Assembly: GCA_024685285.1 (NCBI GenBank)
Contig: JAIKVZ010000039.1
Location: forward strand, 1 to 41,040
Source of the DNA: Bacteroidales bacterium
GTDB taxonomy: Bacteria; Bacteroidota; Bacteroidia; Bacteroidales; P3
Direction of reading: 5' to 3'
Length of the DNA: 41,040 nt
The notes below the pieces were generated by a model. It had not been told where the DNA came from. It saw nothing but the letters and a program-made list of their open reading frames with translations, and did not search any database. This document shows, piece after piece, positions 8,319-14,854 of this stretch (positions are counted from its first letter, which is position 1; every line of letters begins with the position of its first letter). Both the position numbers and the translations under genes were made by a program.

Positions 8319-9386
8319 ATGACACTGTTATTCATATTCTTGCTCGGCGCAATGGCCATCTCGTTCCTGTGCTCCATACTGGAGTCGGTGCTGATGTCCA
8401 CGCCCCTTTCCTTCATCACCATGCGCGAAGACGAGGGGTACCGCCCTGCCTCTCGATTCAAGAAATACAAGACTGACAACGCGCGACCCATTGCCGCCAT
8501 ACTCTCGCTCAATACTATAGCCAATACCATAGGTGCCGCCGGCGTGGGCCGTCAAGCCACTTTGGTTTTTGGAAGTGAGTGGTTTGGCCTCATCTCGGTA
8601 ATCACCACCATTCTTATACTTATCTTCTCGGAGATAGTGCCCAAAACCATAGGCACCCGCCACTGGAAAAACCTTATGGGTTTCACTGCCGGTGTTGTGA
8701 GGGTGCTCATCGTAGTGCTTTATCCCATAGTGTGGTTCATAGAGAAGTTCACTCATATTGTGTCCACCGACGAAGAAGATACAACGTCCGTGAGCCGCGA
8801 AGAGGTGGCCGCCATGGCCGACGTGGGCGAGGACGAGGGCGTGATTGACGAGGATGAGAACAAGATTATTCAGAACGTCATCAAACTTGGCGACATCAAG
8901 TGTTATGATGTTATGACTCCCCGTGTGGTAGCCGCTACTGCGCCCGAGAGCATGACCCTTCGCCAGTTCTACCGCGACGACGAGTACAGCCATTTCTCGC
9001 GCATACCTGTCTATGCCGATGAGGAGGATTTTATTACTGGCTACGTGCTGCGTACCGAGGCCCTTGAAGAACTGGCCGAAGACCATTTTAGCAAGACGCT
9101 GGGTGACATCAAGCGCACCATACCGCTCTTCAACGAAGAGATGTCGGTGGCTGATGTGTGGGACTCGCTGCTCAAGCACAAAGAACAAATTGCTGGTATA
9201 ATTGACGAGTATGGTTCTTTCCAGGGCATTATCACCCTCGAGGATATCATCGAGACCATCTTCGGACTCGAAATTATAGACGAAAGCGATGCCGTGAGCG
9301 ATATGCAACAGTATGCCCGCGAGCGCTGGCAGCAACGTCAGAACCGTTTCAAAGCAATCAACCTTCCCGAAGAGGGAGAGGAATAG
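8319..9386 (+). CDS. CNNM/CBS-domain membrane protein (CorC/HlyC-like)
   Basis: Inner-membrane protein of the CNNM (DUF21) plus CBS-pair family, usually annotated hemolysin-like or linked to Mg/Co efflux. The DUF21 part covers residues 1-150 with hydrophobic segments at about 1-25, 58-80, 88-108 and 125-142, including SEIVPKTIG at 104-112. A tandem CBS pair occupies about 195-330, opening with DVMTPRV. The protein ends soon after the CBS pair and lacks the C-terminal CorC/HlyC transporter-associated domain of longer relatives. A TTG at 8310 is in frame and would add three residues; the ATG at 8319 is preferred. It is convergent with the DUF4159 gene, only 12 bases apart. Transport function is inferred from the family. 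Confidence 0.88.
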   Translation: MTLLFIFLLGAMAISFLCSILESVLMSTPLSFITMREDEGYRPASRFKKYKTDNARPIAAILSLNTIANTIGAAGVGRQATLVFGSEWFGLISVITTILILIFSEIVPKTIGTRHWKNLMGFTAGVVRVLIVVLYPIVWFIEKFTHIVSTDEEDTTSVSREEVAAMADVGEDEGVIDEDENKIIQNVIKLGDIKCYDVMTPRVVAATAPESMTLRQFYRDDEYSHFSRIPVYADEEDFITGYVLRTEALEELAEDHFSKTLGDIKRTIPLFNEEMSVADVWDSLLKHKEQIAGIIDEYGSFQGIITLEDIIETIFGLEIIDESDAVSDMQQYARERWQQRQNRFKAINLPEEGEE

Positions 9387-9398
9387 CCCGAAACCATT

Positions 9399-10064
9399 TT
9401 ATTGTTGCGTGAATACGTAACTGACGATATTACTCCCCATTCTGAGGGCTTTTAATCGTGTGGCTTGACTGTCGCGGTGCACATCGGGGTCCTCCCAGCC
9501 GTCACCAAGGTCGCATTCCCAACTGAAGAAACAGACCAGCCGCCCCTCCCATATCAGACCATAGCCCTTTGGCGGATGGTTGTCGTGTTCGTGTATCTTA
9601 GGCAGGCCGCCATTAAAATCATATTTCTGGTGGTATATGGGATGCGAGAAAGGAAGCTCCACGAACTCCAGTTCGGGAAACACTTTCTTCATCTGTGGCA
9701 CTACGAATTCGCGTAGACCGTAGTTGTCGTCGATATGCAGAAAACCGCCACCAATGAGATATGTGCGCAGGTTCTGCGCCTCTTGGGCGGAAAACACCAC
9801 GTTGCCGTGGCCAGTCATGTGCAGCAATGGATAGTTGAAGATTTCGACACTGCCAACGTCGACTGTGGCCGGGGTAGGGTCGAGGTTCATATGCTGGTCT
9901 TGGTTACAGAAGGCAATGAGGTTGGGGAGCGAGGTGGGGTTGGCATACCAGTCTCCACCGCCACCATATTTCAGCAGGGCAATTTGCGTCTGGGCGATAC
10001 ACCAAGGATCAGAGAGACTTATTAGAAATAATAGAAATACTCTTCTTATGAAACTCATATTCAT
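9399..10064 (-). CDS. DUF4159 domain protein, exported
   Basis: A 221-residue protein with an N-terminal signal peptide (MNMSFIRRVFLLFLISLS, cleavage near CIAQ). The mature part matches DUF4159 of Bacteroidota: IALLKYGGGGDWY, NYPLLHMTGHGNV, then a GGGFLHIDDNYG segment and FSHPIYH. The family has a fold reminiscent of glutamine amidotransferase-like proteins, but no activity is established. The frame is open further upstream into rsmE, but the ATG at 10064 overlaps the rsmE stop as ATGA and is directly followed by the signal peptide, so it is the start. Translational coupling to rsmE is likely, although no functional link is known. Confidence 0.85.
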   Translation of the reverse strand: MNMSFIRRVFLLFLISLSDPWCIAQTQIALLKYGGGGDWYANPTSLPNLIAFCNQDQHMNLDPTPATVDVGSVEIFNYPLLHMTGHGNVVFSAQEAQNLRTYLIGGGFLHIDDNYGLREFVVPQMKKVFPELEFVELPFSHPIYHQKYDFNGGLPKIHEHDNHPPKGYGLIWEGRLVCFFSWECDLGDGWEDPDVHRDSQATRLKALRMGSNIVSYVFTQQ

Positions 10065-10777
10065 TGGCTGTCGTTTATTAGGTTGAATGCCACTGCGGCG
10101 TAAAGGGCGGCGGTCTCGGTGCGTAGTCGCGATGCCCCGAGGCTTACTGGCACAAAGCCGAGACTCAGAGCCATCTCCACCTCGTCGGGTGCAAAGTCGC
10201 CTTCGGGTCCTATGATCACCGTGGTGTCTGCCCCGTGGTGCAGGGCCGAGGCAATAGGGGTGCGGGGCGAGTCTTCGTCGCAGTGGGCTATCAGGCGTTG
10301 GGCGGTACTGTCGGCACCTTCTTTGGCGAGCCATTGGGCAACAGGCACCGGTGCCTCGATGGCAGGCAATAGGGTGTGAAGACTTTGCTTCATGGCGCTG
10401 AGGGCTATTTTTTGCAGGCGGTCGGTCTTCATAAAGGTGCGTTCAGAACGGCTGCAGTTGAGCAGCACAATGCGGCTCACTCCCACCTCTACGGCTTTCT
10501 CGACCAGCCACTCCATGCGTGAGGGGTTCTTGGTAGGAGCCACAGCGAGACACAGTTTGGGACCTTCCACGTCAACGGGCAGGCTCTCCTCGACACACAA
10601 CGAGCAAGCACGCTCGTCGGCGTCGGCAATAGTGCAGCGGTATAGGTCGCCCCGGCCGCTGGTGAGCAACAGGCTGTCGCCTTCGCGCAGCCGTAGCACG
10701 CGCACCGCGTGACGCGACTCTTCGGCATCGAGCGTGGCATAGCCACCAGTTATATCTGCGCAATAGAACAGTTGCAT
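10061..10777 (-). CDS. rsmE: 16S rRNA (uracil-1498-N3) methyltransferase
   Basis: RsmE is a SPOUT methyltransferase that makes m3U1498 in 16S rRNA using S-adenosylmethionine. The 238-residue length is typical. The N-terminal PUA-like part begins MQLFYCADI and includes SRHAVRVLRLREGD. The knotted C-terminal domain shows CSRSERTF, IIGPEGDFAPDEVEMA near 193 and LGASRLRTETAALYA near 217, the SAM-binding signatures. The stop overlaps the DUF4159 ATG. A TATTTTTG box ends 8 bases before the start codon, so the leader is very short. The promoter region is shared back to back with the divergent T9SS plug gene. Confidence 0.95.
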   Translation of the reverse strand: MQLFYCADITGGYATLDAEESRHAVRVLRLREGDSLLLTSGRGDLYRCTIADADERACSLCVEESLPVDVEGPKLCLAVAPTKNPSRMEWLVEKAVEVGVSRIVLLNCSRSERTFMKTDRLQKIALSAMKQSLHTLLPAIEAPVPVAQWLAKEGADSTAQRLIAHCDEDSPRTPIASALHHGADTTVIIGPEGDFAPDEVEMALSLGFVPVSLGASRLRTETAALYAAVAFNLINDSQ

Positions 10778-10785
10778 AGCGGTTG

Positions 10786-10793
10786 CAAAAATA
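10786..10793 (-). promoter_or_regulatory. -7 box for rsmE
   Basis: CAAAAATA on the plus strand reads TATTTTTG on the minus strand, 8 bases before the rsmE ATG. A TTTG lies 17 bases further upstream, slightly short of the usual spacing. Confidence 0.5.
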
Positions 10794-10824
10794 CTAAAAA
10801 ATATTCAAATCAAAAAAAAATGTG

Positions 10825-10832
10825 TATCTTTG
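10825..10832 (+). promoter_or_regulatory. -7 box abutting the plug gene start
   Basis: TATCTTTG ends four bases before the ATG at 10837. With normal geometry, transcription begins at or beside the ATG, so the message is probably leaderless. Confidence 0.55.
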
Positions 10833-10836
10833 TGGC

Positions 10837-12084
10837 ATGAAAAGACTGGCAATACTGTTTCTACTGGCTGTGAACGTGACAGTTGGGGTGTGGGCACAAG
10901 CCGTGACCGACTCGGCGTGGCACCCTGCCGTGCGCACTGTGAGCCTCTGCCGCGACGGCATAGAGTTCGAGCCGCCGGTACTCACTTTGGGCACCGGCGA
11001 GAGACTTGTGCTGCGCTTCGATGTTTTGCAGGCCGCTCCCATGGAGCTGCGCTACAGCATTGCCCACTGCAACCGTGACTTCGAGCCCGACGGGATGCCC
11101 GAAGGCGAGTTTATGAACGGCTTTGCCGAGGGTGCTATAGACAATATGCAGTTCTCGTTTACCACCAACACCGACTATGTGAACTACTGGCAGACCGTAC
11201 CTGCCGACTACTCCGAGTTTGTGGCTTCGGGCAATTATGTGATTACCATCTACCAATACGACCACCCCGACAGCGTGCTACTCACCCGCCGCTTCTACGT
11301 GTCGGAGGCCGCCGCCAAGGTAACCCTCGCTGTTGACCGCGCTACATCGGCCGAAGGGAGCTTGCAGAACCAGGAGGTGAGCGTTGGCGTGGAACCAATG
11401 CAGAATGTGAGCCAGCAGTATCTCTGTGTGCGTTTGCAGCAGAATGGTCGTGTTGACAACCTGCGCACCCTCGAGTTCAGCGGCTACGACCGCAACGCCT
11501 ATTCCTACAGCCGCCGCAGTGTCAATGTGTTCCCTGGCGGCAACGCCTTCCGCTATTTCGATATCAGCAATATACGCTCGCCCATGCACAACGTGCAACA
11601 GATTGAGCGCTATGGTGGCGAGACCTTCGCCATTCTGCGTCCGCTCGAGAACCGCAGCACCCGACCGCTCTCGTCGGACCGCACCCTGCAGGGCGGCATG
11701 AAAGTCAATGTTTGGGACCGCGACAACAAGCTCACCGAAGCCGACTACGTGTGGGTCAATTTCTCGCTTCCGGCTCCAACACCCCTCCTCGGCGGCTCGG
11801 TGCACATTGTTGGCGACATCACCGACTGGGCCGTCGATGACCGTAGCCGCATGGAGTGGAACCCCCGCTACAAGGCCTACAACGCGCGCCTCTTCCTCAA
11901 ACAGGGCTACTACTCCTACCAGGTGCTCTACAAGCCGGTCGGGGAGCGCGAAGCCCAGACCGCCCTCTTTGAGGGCGACCACTACGCCGCTACTAACGCC
12001 TACACCGCCTATGTCTATATGCGCACCCCGTCGGATCGCTACGACCGTCTGCTCGCTGTGGGCCGCACCTTCACCTCAAAATAA
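10837..12084 (+). CDS. Type IX secretion system plug protein (DUF5103)
   Basis: A 415-residue exported protein with a signal peptide (MKRLAILFLLAVNVTVGVWA). It matches the DUF5103 family, the Plug that closes the periplasmic side of the SprA translocon pore in the type IX secretion system. Visible features are the early beta domain (VRTVSLCRDGIEFEPP, LRYSIAHCNRDFEP), WQTVPADYSEF, and a C-terminal immunoglobulin/CBM-like part with VHIVGDITDWAVDD and FLKQGYYSYQVLY. An upstream in-frame ATG at 10822 precedes the promoter box and would spoil the signal peptide, so the ATG at 10837 is used. SprA itself is encoded 16 kb away in this window, so both halves of the pore and plug pair are present. Confidence 0.88.
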   Translation: MKRLAILFLLAVNVTVGVWAQAVTDSAWHPAVRTVSLCRDGIEFEPPVLTLGTGERLVLRFDVLQAAPMELRYSIAHCNRDFEPDGMPEGEFMNGFAEGAIDNMQFSFTTNTDYVNYWQTVPADYSEFVASGNYVITIYQYDHPDSVLLTRRFYVSEAAAKVTLAVDRATSAEGSLQNQEVSVGVEPMQNVSQQYLCVRLQQNGRVDNLRTLEFSGYDRNAYSYSRRSVNVFPGGNAFRYFDISNIRSPMHNVQQIERYGGETFAILRPLENRSTRPLSSDRTLQGGMKVNVWDRDNKLTEADYVWVNFSLPAPTPLLGGSVHIVGDITDWAVDDRSRMEWNPRYKAYNARLFLKQGYYSYQVLYKPVGEREAQTALFEGDHYAATNAYTAYVYMRTPSDRYDRLLAVGRTFTSK

Positions 12085-12112
12085 ACCCTCTGCACGTTAA
12101 AGAACCACGACT

Positions 12113-12862
12113 ATGACTGAACTACTGCTTGGCATATTATGCGGATTGGCAATCTCGCTTTTCTTCAGCTTCGGGCCCGCTTTCTTCAAGCTTATCCAGA
12201 ACAGCCTGCACTTAGGTTTCCGCCGTGCTGTGCCGTTTGCCTTCGGCGTTAGTTTGGGCGATATCATCATAGTCTCGCTAACGCTCACAGTGCTGCGCAG
12301 GTTCGATATGTGGGAGTTGCTGCACAACGTCTATGTGGCCTCGGTGGCCGCCGCCGTCATTGCCGCTATCGGTGTCTACACGTTCCGCAAGAAAGCCGCC
12401 GCACCCGACGGGAGCCAGCCCATGCCGCGCATCCGCAACGTCTTCTTCTCGGCCTTTCTGCTCAATATAGTCAACCCTTCCATATGGCTCTACTGGATAT
12501 CAATCATAGCCATCATATCGGGCGAGTTCGACGTGCCTACCAGCCAGATGTACATATTCTTCGCCGGTGTGCTGATGACCACCCTGAGCATGGATGTGCT
12601 CAAATGCCGACTGGCGTCGCTACTGCACAACGTCATAACTCCCAAAGTCATTAATGTATTCAACCGCATCACCGGCATCATACTCACAGGCTTCGCCCTG
12701 TTCCTGCTGGTGTCGATGGTGGTCTATCAGGTCGACCCCTCTGCCCGCGACCGCGAGCGGCAAGAACCTTCCCCAAGCACCCAAGTCATAAAACGCATCC
12801 ACGAAGGAGCTGGACTGCAGTCCCACACCAAAAACGTAACCGACACAGTTTCAGTAAATTAG
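12113..12862 (+). CDS. LysE-family transporter
   Basis: A 249-residue inner-membrane protein with about six hydrophobic segments. The N-terminal half shows the LysE/RhtB-type layout (LLGILCGLAISLFFSFGPAFFK, shortened here to its first part LLGILCGLAISLFFSFGP, then FGVSLGDIIIVSL), and the middle has LLNIVNPSIWLYW, matching the conserved NPK/NP loop. The family exports amino acids, but the substrate cannot be told. The C-terminal 45 residues are hydrophilic and probably cytoplasmic. It starts 28 bases after the plug gene and may be on the same transcript. A weak hairpin and an 87-bp repeat element follow the stop. Confidence 0.82.
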   Translation: MTELLLGILCGLAISLFFSFGPAFFKLIQNSLHLGFRRAVPFAFGVSLGDIIIVSLTLTVLRRFDMWELLHNVYVASVAAAVIAAIGVYTFRKKAAAPDGSQPMPRIRNVFFSAFLLNIVNPSIWLYWISIIAIISGEFDVPTSQMYIFFAGVLMTTLSMDVLKCRLASLLHNVITPKVINVFNRITGIILTGFALFLLVSMVVYQVDPSARDRERQEPSPSTQVIKRIHEGAGLQSHTKNVTDTVSVN

Positions 12863-12876
12863 TATTTTAGTGATAA

Positions 12877-12891
12877 CTGATTAAAAATCAG
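12877..12891 (+). terminator. Weak hairpin after the LysE-family gene
   Basis: CTGAT and ATCAG arms flank a five-base AT-rich loop, followed by GGTTTTAG. It lies 15 bases after the stop and may act as a terminator, but the stem is only 5 bp. It sits immediately before the 87-bp element, as a CTGA/TCAG hairpin also does at the other copy. Confidence 0.3.
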
Positions 12892-12899
12892 GGTTTTAG

Positions 12900-12986
12900 A
12901 TGGGTTAGGTTCGGGTTAAGGTCGGGTTGAGGTCGGGTACACCTCGGACACCCTCCCACGGGCTCCGAACAAAGCCCGATGTAAGC
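12900..12986 (+). repeat. 87-bp dispersed element, copy 1
   Basis: The first 40 bases are identical to the reverse complement of 26854-26893. They contain the 11-base tandem unit GGGTTRAGGTC (12902-12939), which places four GGG runs 11 bases apart. The middle 25 bases are weakly conserved but hold a TCGGA/TCCGA stem. The last 22 bases (12965-12986) match the second copy at 20 of 22 positions. It fills the space between the convergent LysE-family gene and ung, ending one base before the ung stop codon. Confidence 0.75.
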
Positions 12987-13670
12987 CTATCGTATATCGG
13001 CCCATGGAATGGGTTGGCCGCCCTGAGTCTCAAGCAGTTGGTTGGTTTTTGAGAAGTGTCGGCAACCGAAAAAGCCGCGATAGGCCGAGAGGGGCGATGG
13101 GTGCGGTGCCGTGAGCACATAGTGGCGCGAGGCGTCGATGAGTGAGGCCTTGCGTGCTGCGTAGGCTCCCCAAAGCAGAAAGACTATGCCCGTGCGGCGC
13201 TGGTTGAGGGCGCTGATGGCGGCGTCGGTGAACTGCTCCCAGCCGTGCCCTTGGTGCGAACCGGCCTGATGGGCGCGCACGGTGAGGGTGGCGTTGAGCA
13301 GCAGCACTCCGGCGTCGGCCCACGCACCGAGGTCGCCATGGTTGGGGCCTATGTTGGTCCCGAGGTCGTCGTTGATTTCCTTGATGATGTTCTGGAGCGA
13401 TGGCGGCACAGCCACACCGGCCTCCACCGAGAAGCAAAGTCCCTGCGCCTGCCCTGGCTCGTGGTAGGGGTCCTGTCCAAGCAGCACAACCCGCACTTTG
13501 TCGAAAGGGGTGCGGTTGAAGGCCGCGAAGATGTCGGCTCCGCGCGGATAGCACACATACTGTTGCCGCTCGGCTACAAGGAACTCTTTGAGCTGCAGAA
13601 AATAAGGAGACTCGAACTGCGGTCGTAGCACTTCAAGCCATGAGGGTTCTATCTTGGGGTCGACGGTCAT
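12987..13670 (-). CDS. ung: Uracil-DNA glycosylase, family 1
   Basis: Ung removes uracil from DNA, starting base-excision repair. The 227-residue length is normal. The water-activating motif GQDPYH is at 65-70 (catalytic Asp67), the pocket Phe is in GLCFSVE, the Asn is in LLLNATLTV, and the minor-groove loop HPSPLSA starts at His190. It starts inside the stop of the upstream metallo-hydrolase gene (ATGA overlap at 13667-13670), so the two are translationally coupled, although no functional link is known. Its 3' end abuts the 87-bp repeat. Confidence 0.96.
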   Translation of the reverse strand: MTVDPKIEPSWLEVLRPQFESPYFLQLKEFLVAERQQYVCYPRGADIFAAFNRTPFDKVRVVLLGQDPYHEPGQAQGLCFSVEAGVAVPPSLQNIIKEINDDLGTNIGPNHGDLGAWADAGVLLLNATLTVRAHQAGSHQGHGWEQFTDAAISALNQRRTGIVFLLWGAYAARKASLIDASRHYVLTAPHPSPLSAYRGFFGCRHFSKTNQLLETQGGQPIPWADIR

Positions 13671-14305
13671 TGCAGGTAGGGGTTGTAGCGGCGTTCCTTG
13701 CCGACGGTGCTGCTAATGCCGTGACCTGGCAGTACGGCCACCGCGTCGTCGAGGGAGAGGATTTTCTGTTTAAGGCTGTCGATCAGAAGGTCGTAGTCGC
13801 CGCCCGGCAGGTCGGTGCGGCCTATGGAGAAGTGGAAGAGGGCGTCGCCGGTGAGCACGGCGTTCCTGTCTTTGACGTAGAAACTCATGCTGCCCGGGCA
13901 ATGGCCGGGGGTGTAGCGGCATTCGACGAAGGTCTGCCCAATGGCGAGCACGTCACCGTCGGCTATGTGGCGTTGCTCCAAATCGTCGAGAGGGGGCACG
14001 TTGAAGCCCATCACAGAGCCGTATACACTGGCTTGACGCAGCAGATGGTGTCCTTCGGCGTGCATGGTCACCGGCAAGCCATATGCCGCACACACCTGCC
14101 GCAATCCCGCGATATGATCCACATGGGCATGGGTGAGGAGGATATGCGTCACTTGCAACTGCTCCGCCTCAATATATTGCGTCAGCTGCGCATCCTCGAA
14201 CGAGGCCTCACATGCGGGGTCTACGATGGCACATTGCTTCGTGCCCTCGTCAATAATTAGATATGTATTAACCTCAAAATGGTTGAATGTAAACTGCTTA
14301 ATCAT
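13667..14305 (-). CDS. Metallo-beta-lactamase-fold hydrolase (glyoxalase II-like)
   Basis: A 212-residue cytoplasmic hydrolase with the complete binuclear metal set of the fold: THAHVDH at 58-64, TPGHCPGS near 133, GDALF near 153 and the final GHG near 196. It resembles YcbL/glyoxalase II-like proteins and persulfide dioxygenase relatives, but the substrate is unknown. The ATG at 14305 gives MIKQFTFNHFEVNTYLI, the usual family start. The frame is open 17 residues further up, but that stretch overlaps the promoter box. It overlaps ung by four bases. Two ATTGT-N6-ACAAT dyads upstream hint at control by a dimeric regulator. Confidence 0.85.
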   Translation of the reverse strand: MIKQFTFNHFEVNTYLIIDEGTKQCAIVDPACEASFEDAQLTQYIEAEQLQVTHILLTHAHVDHIAGLRQVCAAYGLPVTMHAEGHHLLRQASVYGSVMGFNVPPLDDLEQRHIADGDVLAIGQTFVECRYTPGHCPGSMSFYVKDRNAVLTGDALFHFSIGRTDLPGGDYDLLIDSLKQKILSLDDAVAVLPGHGISSTVGKERRYNPYLQ

Positions 14306-14353
14306 CAAATGTCCATCTATGTTATTACTTCCATAATACCAATTTTCAGAATG

Positions 14354-14361
14354 CAAAGATA
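14354..14361 (-). promoter_or_regulatory. -7 box for the metallo-hydrolase/ung pair
   Basis: CAAAGATA on the plus strand is TATCTTTG on the minus strand, 48 bases before the ATG at 14305. A TTG lies 21 bases further upstream, within the first dyad. Confidence 0.55.
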
Positions 14362-14370
14362 GTAAAAAAT

Positions 14371-14425
14371 ATTGTTTTGAGACAATAAAATCAAGAAATA
14401 ATGAATTTCATTGTGCACGGACAAT
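14371..14425 (-). promoter_or_regulatory. Paired ATTGT-N6-ACAAT dyads, candidate operator
   Basis: Two dyads with the same half-sites and the same six-base spacer occur at 14371-14386 and 14410-14425, 39 bases apart. The first overlaps the -33 region of the metallo-hydrolase promoter. The second is part of a longer 9-bp inverted repeat (14406-14414 with 14421-14429). The arrangement suits a dimeric repressor or activator, but no regulator is encoded nearby. Confidence 0.4.
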
Positions 14426-14453
14426 GAAAATGCGTTTGCATTAGGAGCGCAGC

Positions 14454-14489
14454 AAAAAAAGAAAAGCCTCTCCGGTCGGGGGGAGGCTT
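14454..14489 (-). terminator. Intrinsic terminator of the ten-gene operon
   Basis: A 10-bp stem with one G-T pair (14464-14473 with 14480-14489) has a six-base loop. On the minus strand it is followed by TTTCTTTTTTT. It lies just after the last minus-strand gene and the sorting-tail remnant, and is the strongest terminator in the region. Confidence 0.8.
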
Positions 14490-14519
14490 CTGTGGTTGAT
14501 GGCGGTTGTCGGTTATCGG

Positions 14520-14579
14520 TTATCTAATCACCACAACCTTGCGGGCGGGATGGTTCTCATCCGAAGTATTCCAACAAGC
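14520..14579 (-). pseudogene. Remnant of a secreted protein C-terminal tail
   Basis: In the frame shifted from the preceding gene, the minus strand reads ACWNTSDENHPARKVVVIR and stops at 14520. The end NHPARKVVVIR strongly resembles the final strand of type IX secretion sorting domains, which often end in Lys-Val-Val-Val plus a basic residue. An in-frame TAG at 14580-14582 lies directly before it, so only the tail survives. It overlaps the end of the 97-residue membrane gene in another frame. It may be the leftover 3' end of a gene replaced by the current operon, with the terminator kept. Confidence 0.4.
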
Positions 14580-14850
14580 CTATAATGGCAGCAGGGAGGA
14601 AGAAGAACTGCACAGCGTAGCCGATGGCGGTCATAAATCGGCTGCCGGCCAGGTCCATGCTGCTCTTTATCCAAAACCAACGTGGAGGTACAGTATCCGC
14701 CCATCCAATAATGCCAACAATGAGGCCGATGATAGCCGCTATAACACCCAGCACAATCGCCACAGGCGACGGGTCGCCCAACAAATATATAGCTCCGAGA
14801 ATAAAAGTTATCGGACTAATGTACTGAAAAAGCCAAAGAAATATTGCCAT
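14557..14850 (-). CDS. Small membrane protein, function unknown
   Basis: A 97-residue protein with three hydrophobic segments at about 2-24, 29-49 and 73-95, and a short polar loop (ADTVPPRWFWIKSSMD) between the last two. No signal peptide or named motif is visible. It starts 4 bases after the ion channel gene, so it is surely co-transcribed and may be a small partner of the channel. It is the last gene before the terminator. I do not recognise the family. Confidence 0.7.
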   Translation of the reverse strand: MAIFLWLFQYISPITFILGAIYLLGDPSPVAIVLGVIAAIIGLIVGIIGWADTVPPRWFWIKSSMDLAGSRFMTAIGYAVQFFFLPAAIIGLLEYFG

Positions 14851-14854
14851 ACGT

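Noticed and set aside
8328..9335. Minus-strand open frame opposite the CNNM/CBS gene
   Set aside because: Lies fully within a clear CNNM/CBS gene and has no recognisable domain.
12902..12939. The 11-base tandem repeat as a CRISPR array
   Set aside because: Units are directly adjacent without spacers and no cas genes are present.
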